Below, one piece after another: positions 14,137 through 20,648 of a stretch of DNA of 20,648 nucleotides. Each line of letters begins with the position of its first letter. Position 1 is the stretch's first letter. The stretch is taken from the NCBI GenBank assembly GCA_002506605.1, contig DAXX01000025.1, positions 1 through 20,648 of the forward strand, written 5' to 3'. The DNA comes from Thaumarchaeota archaeon UBA160 (GTDB taxonomy: Archaea; Thermoproteota; Nitrososphaeria; Conexivisphaerales; UBA164). Both the position numbers and the translations under genes were made by a program. A model generated the notes under the pieces. It made no database searches, had not been told where the DNA came from, and worked only from the letters and a program-made list of their open reading frames with translations.

Positions 14137-15273
14137 ATGTCAAAAGTTTACATAAAATCAGCGGGCTTGATCCCCGTCGGAGAGCACTGGAACAAATCGC
14201 TAACAGATCTTATGGTCGAAGCCTCTTTGAACGCTCTAAAGGGTCAAGATGGCGTTAAGATTGACAGGATAGTTGTTGGCAACATGATGTCTGGTTATTT
14301 AAACAATCAGGAACATCTTGGAGCGCTTCTGGCGAGCGCGCTTGGAATGAAAGGGATAGAAGCTCTTAAGGTTGAGGCAGCATGTGGATCAGGAGGAATG
14401 GCTGTTCACGAAGGGTATATATCAGTAAAATCTGGGGATTATGAAAACGTTTTGGTAGTAGGTGTTGAAAAAATGAAAGATGCTGACACGCAGGTCCTCA
14501 CAAAAGCGCTGGCAATGGCTGAAAGCGCTGATTTTACCCAGGTCGTTGGCGCTTCGTTCATATCGCTTAATGCTCTGCTTATGCGTATGTACATGAACAA
14601 ATATAACGTCCAAGAAGAATTTCTAGATTATTTCCCGGTTATAGCTCACAAAAATGCAGTTACAGCTGCCCACTCCCAGTTCAAAAAGGCTTTCACGCTG
14701 GAAGATGTAAAAAGGTCACCTTACCTTGCTGAGCCTATCAGGCTTTTGAGCAGCGCTCCTTCGAGCGATGGGGCTGCCGCTTTGCTGCTGAGTTCAAAGC
14801 CTTCAGATGTGGAGATCCTCGCGTCTGAGGTTTCAACGAATGAGCTTATGATTTCTCAAAGAGAAAACCCGTTAAAGTTTGAAGCCACTGAAAAAGCTTT
14901 TAAAAAGGCTGTAGAAAAAGCTGAAATAAATCCGTCCAGCGTTGATTTTCTTGAAATTCACGATGCATTTCCAATAGTTGCGGCGCTTAGTCTAGAGGCT
15001 ATGGGATATTCAGCAGAAGGTAGAGCCGGTTTTGATGCCGCAAATGGAAAATATAACTTAGATGGCGATCTTCCAATCCTTACTTTTGGAGGGTTAAAAG
15101 CAAGAGGCCATCCTGTTGGTGGTACTGGAGTTTATCAGATTGTTGAGGCTTATATGCAACTTACGGGAACTGCAGGTAAAAATCAGGTGCAGGGAGCGAA
15201 GCTAGGGGTCACGCAAAACGTTGGAGGCGTTGACACAACTTCTGTGGTTCATATATTAAGAAAGGTGAGCTAA
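14137..15273 (+). CDS. Acetyl-CoA C-acetyltransferase (archaeal thiolase)
   Basis: A 378-aa thiolase forming acetoacetyl-CoA from two acetyl-CoA, the first step of the mevalonate pathway. The nucleophile is Cys83 in VEAACGSGGMAVHEG. His275 lies in EIHDAFP and His325 in LKARGHPVGGTGVYQ. In place of the second cysteine of bacterial thiolases (CxG near the C-terminus), the sequence reads NVGGVD, as in SCP-x-like archaeal thiolases; this is normal for the group. The start at ATG 14137 is fixed by the AGGTGAT site. It lies between the HMG-CoA synthase and DUF35 genes and probably forms a complex with both products. Confidence 0.92.
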   Translation: MSKVYIKSAGLIPVGEHWNKSLTDLMVEASLNALKGQDGVKIDRIVVGNMMSGYLNNQEHLGALLASALGMKGIEALKVEAACGSGGMAVHEGYISVKSGDYENVLVVGVEKMKDADTQVLTKALAMAESADFTQVVGASFISLNALLMRMYMNKYNVQEEFLDYFPVIAHKNAVTAAHSQFKKAFTLEDVKRSPYLAEPIRLLSSAPSSDGAAALLLSSKPSDVEILASEVSTNELMISQRENPLKFEATEKAFKKAVEKAEINPSSVDFLEIHDAFPIVAALSLEAMGYSAEGRAGFDAANGKYNLDGDLPILTFGGLKARGHPVGGTGVYQIVEAYMQLTGTAGKNQVQGAKLGVTQNVGGVDTTSVVHILRKVS

Positions 15274-15275
15274 AA

Positions 15276-15665
15276 ATGATACCTATAGCTTATTGGAGAA
15301 ACAGGAAGCTTTACACAAGGCTTATAGGTAGCAGGTGCAAACGTTGTGGTGCAGAATACTATCCTCCTGTAAAGGTTTGCAAAAAATGCGGATCCGTTGA
15401 TTTGGAAGAAAAAGAAATGCCAAAGACAGGAACTATAATTTCGTATACAAAGTTAACAGAGCCTCCAGTTGACTTTAAGGATTATTCCCCAATTTACTTG
15501 GCAATGATAAGGCTTGACAACGGTGTGACGGTACTTGGACAGATAGCTGATGCAGAAAGCGAAGAAATAAGGATAGGAATGAGGGTCATGGCCACAATCA
15601 GAAAATGGACAGAAGATGGGCAGAACGGTATAATATACTACGGCTATAAATTTAAGATAATTTAA
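15276..15665 (+). CDS. DUF35 zinc-ribbon/OB-fold scaffold protein
   Basis: A 129-aa two-domain protein. An N-terminal helix precedes a rubredoxin-like zinc ribbon with Cys21-x2-Cys24 and Cys35-x2-Cys38 (GSRCKRCGAEYYPP and VCKKCGS). From about residue 48 an OB-fold follows, with GTIISYTKLTEPP, YLAMIRLDNGVTVLGQI and GMRVMATIRKW. In archaea this family bridges thiolase and HMG-CoA synthase and binds CoA in the complex, coupling the unfavourable thiolase reaction to the next step. Gene order here matches exactly. AGGTGA lies 7 nt before the ATG. It is the last gene of the unit. Confidence 0.92.
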   Translation: MIPIAYWRNRKLYTRLIGSRCKRCGAEYYPPVKVCKKCGSVDLEEKEMPKTGTIISYTKLTEPPVDFKDYSPIYLAMIRLDNGVTVLGQIADAESEEIRIGMRVMATIRKWTEDGQNGIIYYGYKFKII

Positions 15666-16064
15666 AATTTTAATAAACAGCTAAAAGGATTGAGTACGTT
15701 GCTTCAAACGCAAAGCTTTTTTAATTTTTATGTTGCGTTGTTAGCTGCTTTTATCAGATCGTCTTAGAACCTGTTTTTAAAATATTTTTAGGTTGCACAT
15801 GTCTAAAGAGCAAATTGATAAATGCCTTTACACGGTTTTATTAAAAAACTCATTTACGAAATTAACAGCAAGTTTTGTCCTTGTACTGATTTTTCATGAA
15901 ATGTTAAAGCGTAATGTGATGGTTACCATTTAATTTAAGCGTTCTTTTAAAAACTTTTAAAATGATGAAGAGGTCAGAATTTTATCATGAATTGCTTATT
16001 TTAAGTGCTTTTCAGTATGAGCTTTAGAATTTTCATTATTTTTGTACTTTATAAGAATAAAAGA
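15666..16064. other. 399-nt gap between convergent genes
   Basis: This lies between the stop of the DUF35 gene and the stop of the GH15 gene. It is T-rich on the + strand (run at 15715-15729), fitting transcription termination. AACCT and AGGTT flank an AT-rich core at 15768-15794. The only ORF worth noting is a 44-codon frame at 15799-15933 with a hydrophobic middle, which I do not consider established. No RNA gene was recognised. Confidence 0.5.
15715..15729 (+). terminator. T-rich tract downstream of the mevalonate operon
   Basis: CTTTTTTAATTTTTA lies about 50 nt after the DUF35 stop. Archaeal termination commonly occurs at such tracts. There is no strong stem, so this is inferred from composition and position. 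Confidence 0.4.
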
Positions 16065-17981
16065 TCACTTGCATTTGCCATTTTTCTTTGTCTCATAGAG
16101 TTCGTCTACGCTAATTATATATTCTGCATGGCTCCATACAAGTGGTGATACTGAAACCGGCCCTCCATCATAAGGATTTATTTGTTCAGAAAGAACCCCT
16201 GACCTCTGACTATGATTCAAAACCCATTTTATGAGGGAAAGGCCTTTATCACAGTTACCAGTGTAAATATAGTATCTCGAAGCCCAAAGCGTGGTTATTA
16301 TCCATGGATTTCCTGGAACATCTTTATCATCTTTAATTCTTTGATACATATCTCCCTCATACCTTGCTAGACCGCCAACATTTTTTACCCACAGCTTATT
16401 CATTATAACATCCATGTTAGCTTTGACTTTTGGGTCTGAAGGGTCTTTCATGCCGAAGAGGAAGAGGGCCATATTTTGAGAATCTATAGTGAAATCAGGC
16501 TTGCCGTTTATTATGGCTCTAGCGTAGTATCCCTTTTCTGGCGAATAAAAAAAAGAATCATATGCTGATGCCATTCTGCGAGCCACGCTAAGATACTTCT
16601 CCGCCACATCGTCCTCTTTAAATACGCTTGCAAAGTTAGAGGCGGCAACAAGTGCGGCATAAACCGTTGCAACCGTGTACGTATGGATTCCAAATCGCTC
16701 TTCCCAGAGGTCATATGATTCTTTTGGAAGCCCATCTTCGTTTATAAAAGAAGCCATGAAGTCTGCAGCCTTTTTTATAAGCTTCTCATAAAGAGGAAAG
16801 AAATATTCCACATCAAATGATTTTAAATAATATTGCCACAAAGACCATATAACAAGAGCGGTTTCATCTTCTTGTATAGGCAAAATTGGCCTTCCTTCTA
16901 TTATTCTCGGTATCCAGCTACTTGCAATGTTACCATCAGGTAGATATTTGTGATGAAAATAACCTCCATCAGCTATAGTATATAGAGCAAATTCAAAGAA
17001 CCTCCTAGCTGCGCTAAAGTGATAAGTCCTTGTCAAGGCGTACGCCGCTATGGACGCATCCCTTGGCCATACATAATAGTAGCCGTCCTTGCTTTTTTTC
17101 AGAATATCGCTGTCTGAAGAAGCCATTATTGCGCCTTTGTTGTTCATGTGAATTTTTATTATGAACTGAGATTTCCTAAAAAGAGAAACAATGTCTTGTT
17201 GGTCGGAAATATTTCTTTTTTCATTCCAAACCTTCCAGTAATTGCTTGTCCTTTTGAACATTTCGTTGAGAAGGCTAAAATTCAGTTTGCGTTTCAAGGC
17301 AAAAAGAGAGTCAAGGCTCTCTTGGGCTATTATGTAATAATACAGAACTTTTGATTCTCCAGGAAGCAAAAATATCGTATGGCCAACAACGGAATCAACA
17401 GAACCAATAGCTACAGGATTAAAAGAAAGCTTTTCATCCTCAGCATCTTTCCAAGTTCCTTCATAGCCATCAAACCCCTTTATACCTACTGCATACTGGT
17501 CTATGCTGTTTTCGAATTGATCAATAGTTGAAATCAGGAAAAGCCTTTTGTTTTTGTAGTGTATTACAGAATTTAAATGTGGTTCATAAAAAGCAGTATC
17601 TCCTATATCGTTTCCATAAATATAAAAATCTTGATGAAAGAAAAGCTTTACCTCTAAGGAACTGTTACCGCTGTTCGTTAAGGTTATTCTCTTTGAATAA
17701 ATATCTTCATAAATGTCTACAAAATCGTTGTTCGTTATTGCTATAGGATAACTGGAAAGCTTGACCTCTGTAACCATGGTGTCGTCAAGATAGTCCATAT
17801 TGCTTATTATTTCATGATTCACCCATTTAAAGCTTCCATCTATTGAAATGCCATATCTAAAAGGATGTCCAACAGCATGGTTCTCTGCTTGATCATGGGC
17901 ATAATACAGGTCAACAATTCTATAATCTTTATCAAAGCTTAAAAGAAGCCTGTTATTGCCTATAGGCAGGTAACGAACCAT
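16065..17981 (-). CDS. GH15 glucoamylase/trehalase-type glucosidase
   Basis: A 638-aa glycoside hydrolase family 15 protein. Residues 1 to about 250 form the N-terminal beta-sandwich domain (LPIGNNRLLLSFDKDYRI near the start); from about 265 an (alpha/alpha)6 barrel follows. Barrel signatures are GYYYVWPRDASIAAYAL (residues 300-316), LPIQEDETALVIWSLW (367-382), SYDLWEERFGIHTYTV (catalytic acid Glu427/Glu428) and VLSEQINPYDGG with the probable base Glu599. Both catalytic carboxylates are present. There is no signal peptide, so it should act in the cytoplasm on glycogen-derived dextrins or maltooligosaccharides. Some archaeal GH15 members are trehalases, which sequence reading cannot exclude. 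The start is the only reasonable ATG; the next Met is at residue 62. It is divergent from the debranching-enzyme gene. Confidence 0.9.
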   Translation of the reverse strand: MVRYLPIGNNRLLLSFDKDYRIVDLYYAHDQAENHAVGHPFRYGISIDGSFKWVNHEIISNMDYLDDTMVTEVKLSSYPIAITNNDFVDIYEDIYSKRITLTNSGNSSLEVKLFFHQDFYIYGNDIGDTAFYEPHLNSVIHYKNKRLFLISTIDQFENSIDQYAVGIKGFDGYEGTWKDAEDEKLSFNPVAIGSVDSVVGHTIFLLPGESKVLYYYIIAQESLDSLFALKRKLNFSLLNEMFKRTSNYWKVWNEKRNISDQQDIVSLFRKSQFIIKIHMNNKGAIMASSDSDILKKSKDGYYYVWPRDASIAAYALTRTYHFSAARRFFEFALYTIADGGYFHHKYLPDGNIASSWIPRIIEGRPILPIQEDETALVIWSLWQYYLKSFDVEYFFPLYEKLIKKAADFMASFINEDGLPKESYDLWEERFGIHTYTVATVYAALVAASNFASVFKEDDVAEKYLSVARRMASAYDSFFYSPEKGYYARAIINGKPDFTIDSQNMALFLFGMKDPSDPKVKANMDVIMNKLWVKNVGGLARYEGDMYQRIKDDKDVPGNPWIITTLWASRYYIYTGNCDKGLSLIKWVLNHSQRSGVLSEQINPYDGGPVSVSPLVWSHAEYIISVDELYETKKNGKCK

Positions 17982-18001
17982 AAACTTTTATAATGTAAAT
18001 G

Positions 18002-18009
18002 CTTTAAAA
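18002..18009 (-). promoter_or_regulatory. Probable TATA box of the GH15 gene
   Basis: On the - strand this reads TTTTAAAG, centred about 25 nt before the ATG at 17981. A stronger TATAAAAG (17985-17992, - strand) lies only 4 nt before that ATG, too close to serve this start. Confidence 0.4.
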
Positions 18010-18257
18010 CTGTTATTGTTGTAATGATTGTTCTTCTGTAAAAATAATTTTACCTAAAGTTAGCTGGGAGAAGCTACATATTGTGAGTAAAGATATTTTT
18101 TGATGGAACAGAATGTTTTTTGTAGGCAATAAAAAATCGTAATGTGCTATGCAACACTAAGGATTTGCGTGCTAACAATTAAGCTATGCCTAAAGCGCTT
18201 CATTTTCGTTAAATACAGTGAAAAGAATCATGCCATGAGTTATGGACGTTTGCTCAA

Positions 18258-18265
18258 TATAAAAG
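18258..18265 (+). promoter_or_regulatory. TATA box of the debranching-enzyme gene
   Basis: TATAAAAG is a near-ideal archaeal TATA box. It predicts transcription from about 18286-18289, giving a leader of roughly 10 nt before ATG 18298. CATAAATTTT further right is a weaker alternative that would give a leaderless message. Confidence 0.5.
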
Positions 18266-18268
18266 CAT

Positions 18269-18288
18269 AAATTTTCAGAAGAAAATTT
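18269..18288. promoter_or_regulatory. Perfect inverted repeat between TATA box and start codon, candidate operator
   Basis: AAATTTTC (18269-18276), spacer AGAA, GAAAATTT (18281-18288). The dyad sits directly after the TATA box and covers the predicted transcription start, the usual position for archaeal repressor operators that block RNA polymerase recruitment. No regulator gene adjoins it. Confidence 0.5.
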
Positions 18289-18297
18289 CTTAATAGC

Positions 18298-20106
18298 ATG
18301 AACAATTTCCAAATGGAACGTGAGTGGATCCTTACAAATAGGAGAGGAAGTTATTCATCATCATCTTCAACTTTTGCAAACCTTAGAACCTATCACGGGC
18401 TTTGCGTAAAAAGATCAGAAAAAGATTACAGTTGCGCGGTGCTCCTTTCAAAGCTTTTTGAAGAGCTTAAAGTAAAAGGTAGCGTCTACAGCATAGATAC
18501 AAATTATTATGTAGGAGGCATCTACCCTCAGGGCTATAAATATCTTATAGATTTTCAGGACGATCCTTTCCCGCAATTCGTTTATGATGTTGCTGATACT
18601 TTGGTCAAAAAATCCTTGGTTATGGACCCGAAAGAAGATTGGCTTGTTATAAAATATGAGTTTTATGGAATAATGCCAGAAGCGCTATACTTGCATCCTC
18701 TGTTCGCTTTCAGAAATTATCATTTAGCGCTTAGAAAGAGAGAATTAACCATACAGGATGAAGAAGTTGAAAAAGGATACAGGTTCAAAGTCAATGGAGA
18801 TCAACTAAGCATTTTTGTTGATGGAAAATTTGTAAAGGAAAATGTGTGGTATTATAATTTCTTGTACCCTATTGATAAAGAGAGAGGTCTTAATCACATA
18901 GAAGATCTGTATCATGAAGGATATTTTGTTGTTGAGCCCGTTCACAAGAGGGTTGAAGTTAAAATTTCGTGCTCCGATACTGAACCCCCAGATTTTGAGA
19001 CGGTCAAAAAAAGGATGTTAAAAAGCCTTTTTATCCAAAACGGTATGTTGAGCGGAATTTTAAGGCGTTCATCATCATTTTTGCTCAAGGATGATATTAT
19101 AGCCGGATTTTATTGGTTTGGTCCATGGACACGAGACGCTATGGTATCTCTTCCAGGTTTGCTTCTTGTTACTAAAAAATACAGAATTGCCAAAGCAATA
19201 CTAGAAAAGTACGCCGAATTTGCAAAATCAGGCATATTGCCAGTGTCATTAACTGACCCAAGCAACAAAGCATCTGCAGATTCTTCACTTTGGTACATTT
19301 ATGCTGTTTACAAATATTATGAATACACTAAGGATAAAAAAACTTTAAAAAAACTTTTACCGAGCCTTATTTCGATTCTTAATGCTTATGTTAAGGGCAA
19401 TGATCTTTTTGGATTAAAAGGCAGCCTAATAGAGACAAAAAGGCCCCAGCTAACTTGGATGGATGCAAAAACCGGCGATGTTGTTTTTACCCCAAGAGTT
19501 GGTCTGCCAGTTGAAGTAAACGCTTTGTGGTATAACGCTCTGGCTTCAGTTGATTACTTTTCAAAAGAATTGAACGTTCAAATCCCGTCTTATGTAGTCG
19601 AACTGCTTCCCAAGGTAAAAGATGAATTTTTGACAAAGTTTGTAAAAAACGACGCGATTCTTGATGTAGCTGAGCCAGATGATCAAAGCTTAAGGCCAAA
19701 TTTTATATTAGCCTTTTCTTTGCCTTTCCCTCTTCTAAACAACTTTGGAAAGTATAAAGAAATTGTAGATAAAAAATTGCTGACGCCCTTTGGTCTTAGA
19801 TCGCTTTCGCCTGATGATCCAAAGTATTTGGGTAGATACGAAGGAGATCAGTTTAACAGAGATAGGGCATATCACAACGGATCGGTGTGGCCATGGCTTG
19901 TAGGCCCGTACATAACCGCTTCGGTAAGGAGCGGGGCAGACAGGTCTGAGCTCTTAGAATATTTTGGGCAGCTGTTTAAAATGAACATGATTCCCGAAAT
20001 TTTTGATGGGGATGAAGCGCATGAGCCAAGAGGTTGCATAATGCAAGCTTGGAGTTATGGAGAACTGTTGAGAGCCTATAAAGAGGATCTTGAAAATAAA
20101 AAATGA
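18298..20106 (+). CDS. Amylo-alpha-1,6-glucosidase (glycogen debranching enzyme, GH133)
   Basis: A 602-aa enzyme that hydrolyses alpha-1,6 branch points of glycogen or limit dextrins. The N-terminal domain has EREWILTNRRGSYSSSSSTF followed by LRTYHGLCV, the family's substrate-domain signature. The catalytic (alpha/alpha)6 barrel starts near residue 260, with YWFGPWTRDAMVSLPGLLL (Arg279, Asp280), SADSSLWYIYAVYKY, LTWMDAKTGD (about 385-394), VGLPVEVNALWYNAL, and GRYEGDQFNRDRAYHNG followed by SVWPW near residue 530. The length is typical of the archaeal/bacterial single-function form; it lacks the 4-alpha-glucanotransferase half of eukaryotic enzymes. No signal peptide is seen. ATG 18298 is used; ATG 18313 is possible. 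Together with the divergent GH15 gene it suggests cytoplasmic glycogen mobilisation. Confidence 0.92.
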   Translation: MNNFQMEREWILTNRRGSYSSSSSTFANLRTYHGLCVKRSEKDYSCAVLLSKLFEELKVKGSVYSIDTNYYVGGIYPQGYKYLIDFQDDPFPQFVYDVADTLVKKSLVMDPKEDWLVIKYEFYGIMPEALYLHPLFAFRNYHLALRKRELTIQDEEVEKGYRFKVNGDQLSIFVDGKFVKENVWYYNFLYPIDKERGLNHIEDLYHEGYFVVEPVHKRVEVKISCSDTEPPDFETVKKRMLKSLFIQNGMLSGILRRSSSFLLKDDIIAGFYWFGPWTRDAMVSLPGLLLVTKKYRIAKAILEKYAEFAKSGILPVSLTDPSNKASADSSLWYIYAVYKYYEYTKDKKTLKKLLPSLISILNAYVKGNDLFGLKGSLIETKRPQLTWMDAKTGDVVFTPRVGLPVEVNALWYNALASVDYFSKELNVQIPSYVVELLPKVKDEFLTKFVKNDAILDVAEPDDQSLRPNFILAFSLPFPLLNNFGKYKEIVDKKLLTPFGLRSLSPDDPKYLGRYEGDQFNRDRAYHNGSVWPWLVGPYITASVRSGADRSELLEYFGQLFKMNMIPEIFDGDEAHEPRGCIMQAWSYGELLRAYKEDLENKK

Positions 20107-20155
20107 TAAGCTGTAAAAACTTGTAGAGAAGAATAGCAATATTAGCTTTAGGCGG

Positions 20156-20501
20156 TTAATTTTTTGTCCAATTCAGCCACCGGTTAGCCACATTGTCATG
20201 GCCGACATGCCTATTTATCATTGGATGTATACAACTTTGCCAGAACTTTGTATAGTTATCAAGCTCAACAATTCTGAACAGCCTTATTTTTAGAATCTTC
20301 TCAAGACCCTCATCGCTCCACTTTGCCCATAATGGATCTGCACCTCTTCATTATTTTCCAGGAAAATCTTGCATGAAGATCAGCCTTTATGTTTTTTGTT
20401 GCGCTGTAAGGGCTCTTAAGCCTTTTAATTACCTTTTCCTTGTCAACTTCGTGATCCTTTTTCTGCATCTGCTTGTGCTTCTCCTGCTTCTTCATAATCA
20501 A
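20156..20501 (-). pseudogene. Frameshifted transposase-like remnant
   Basis: On the - strand an open frame from about 20501 (TTG; ATG at 20495) is stopped by TGA at 20310. If one base near 20342 is ignored, the frame continues as RADPLWAKWSDEGLEKILKI and onward to TAA at 20156-20158, giving about 112 aa in total from the ATG. The second half (WSDEGLEKIL and YTKFWQ) resembles C-terminal parts of some transposases, possibly of the ISKra4 or UPF0236 type, but I cannot assign the family with confidence. A single-base indel and the adjacent transposase fragment both point to decay. It is convergent with the debranching-enzyme gene 50 nt away. Confidence 0.45.
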
Positions 20502-20648
20502 TTACTTGTCCTCCTCAATGTATGGCTTCCTGTTTGCCAGTACGCTCCAGGCTATGTACGCAACCTTCTTTGCAGATATGACTTCAGCGTCCTTTGGATT
20601 CCTCCTTTTCATAATCTTCATGTACCTCTTCTTTATGCTAGTGTTTGA
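20502..20648 (-). mobile_element. IS110-like transposase C-terminus, cut by the window edge
   Basis: The - strand reads from the right edge to TAA at 20502-20504, giving about 48 residues. YMKIMKRRNPKDAEVISAKK followed by VAYIAWSVLANRKPYIEED is the helical C-terminal signature of IS110/IS1111-type transposases (basic RR-K segment, then an I-x-W-x-hL...PY tail). Only the tail is visible, so the element's integrity and ends cannot be judged. The same reading frame continues after the TAA into the neighbouring remnant, so the two fragments could derive from one locus. Confidence 0.5.

Larger units (their letters stand above)
17982..18297. other. 316-nt divergent promoter region
   Basis: This separates the two glycoside hydrolase genes and must hold both promoters. 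The - strand TATA candidate is at 18002-18009 and the + strand one at 18258-18265. Between them are a short stem TAGCT/AGCTA (18061-18076) and no credible gene; the longest frames are near 42 codons and unremarkable. An 8-bp inverted repeat is next to the + strand promoter. Confidence 0.5.

Noticed and set aside
15166..15250. Missing second catalytic cysteine in the thiolase C-terminus
   Set aside because: The NVGG replacement is normal for archaeal/SCP-x-like thiolases, so it is not a sign of inactivation.
15768..15794. AACCT...AGGTT inverted repeat in the convergent gap
   Set aside because: Only 5 bp of perfect stem around a non-complementary AT-rich core, weak as a terminator hairpin.
15962..15968. 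ATGATGA resembling a C/D-box RNA C box
   Set aside because: No CTGA D box at a suitable distance and no terminal stem, so a C/D guide RNA is not supported.
1..20648. CRISPR arrays, tRNA or rRNA genes, defence or toxin-antitoxin genes
   Set aside because: No regularly spaced repeats, cloverleaf with TTCRA arm, rRNA signature or defence-type domain was found by reading both strands; the HTH-CBS protein sits in a metabolic operon with no toxin partner.

Overview
The window is archaeal. The coding capacity includes an archaeal-type methionine adenosyltransferase and the archaeal mevalonate trio (HMG-CoA synthase, thiolase, DUF35 OB-fold protein). Arginine codons are mostly AGA/AGG and isoleucine is often ATA. 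The first gene of most transcription units has a TATA element centred about 26-27 nt before its start codon, which points to leaderless mRNAs. Genes inside operons instead often carry GGTGA-type Shine-Dalgarno sites. The moderately AT-rich composition and the pair of cytoplasmic glycan hydrolases would suit an acidophilic or thermophilic lineage such as Thermoplasmatota or Thermoproteota, but the sequence alone does not fix the lineage.

Layout, left to right. (1) 158-1738: a CPA2/Kef-type cation:proton antiporter with a C-terminal CBS pair. (2) 2218-5991: a tight four-gene unit of CoA-disulfide reductase/NADH oxidase-like flavoprotein, HTH-CBS regulator, S-adenosylmethionine synthetase, and a small MetF-like protein that lacks one conserved active-site residue. 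(3) 6214-13050: a branched-chain amino-acid operon (ilvB, ilvH, ilvC, a leuA/cimA-type synthase, leuB), continuing by overlapping ORFs into a coiled-coil protein and a HAD-fold protein with a non-canonical motif I. (4) 13109-15665: HMG-CoA synthase, acetyl-CoA acetyltransferase and DUF35 scaffold, the entry to isoprenoid lipid synthesis. (5) 16065-20106: a divergent pair, a GH15 glucoamylase/trehalase-type enzyme (- strand) and a GH133 amylo-alpha-1,6-glucosidase (+ strand), probably for intracellular glycogen or dextrin breakdown. (6) 20156-20648: decayed transposase remnants on the - strand, running off the right edge.

How the genes fit together. Regions 2 to 4 are core anabolism: AdoMet, Val/Ile/Leu, and mevalonate. 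Region 5 would supply glucose from stored glycan. Regulation seems to rest on compact promoters plus short dyads. A perfect 13-bp inverted repeat lies upstream of ilvB, with a related AT-rich motif in the gap before the AdoMet operon. A perfect 8-bp inverted repeat sits between TATA box and start codon of the debranching-enzyme gene, and an 8-bp hairpin spans the end of the HAD gene just before the HMG-CoA synthase promoter.

The most promising candidates for something undescribed are the HTH-CBS regulator fused by overlap and spacing to AdoMet synthesis together with the altered MetF homologue, and the coiled-coil/HAD pair appended to the branched-chain operon. No defence system, CRISPR array, rRNA or tRNA gene was recognised.
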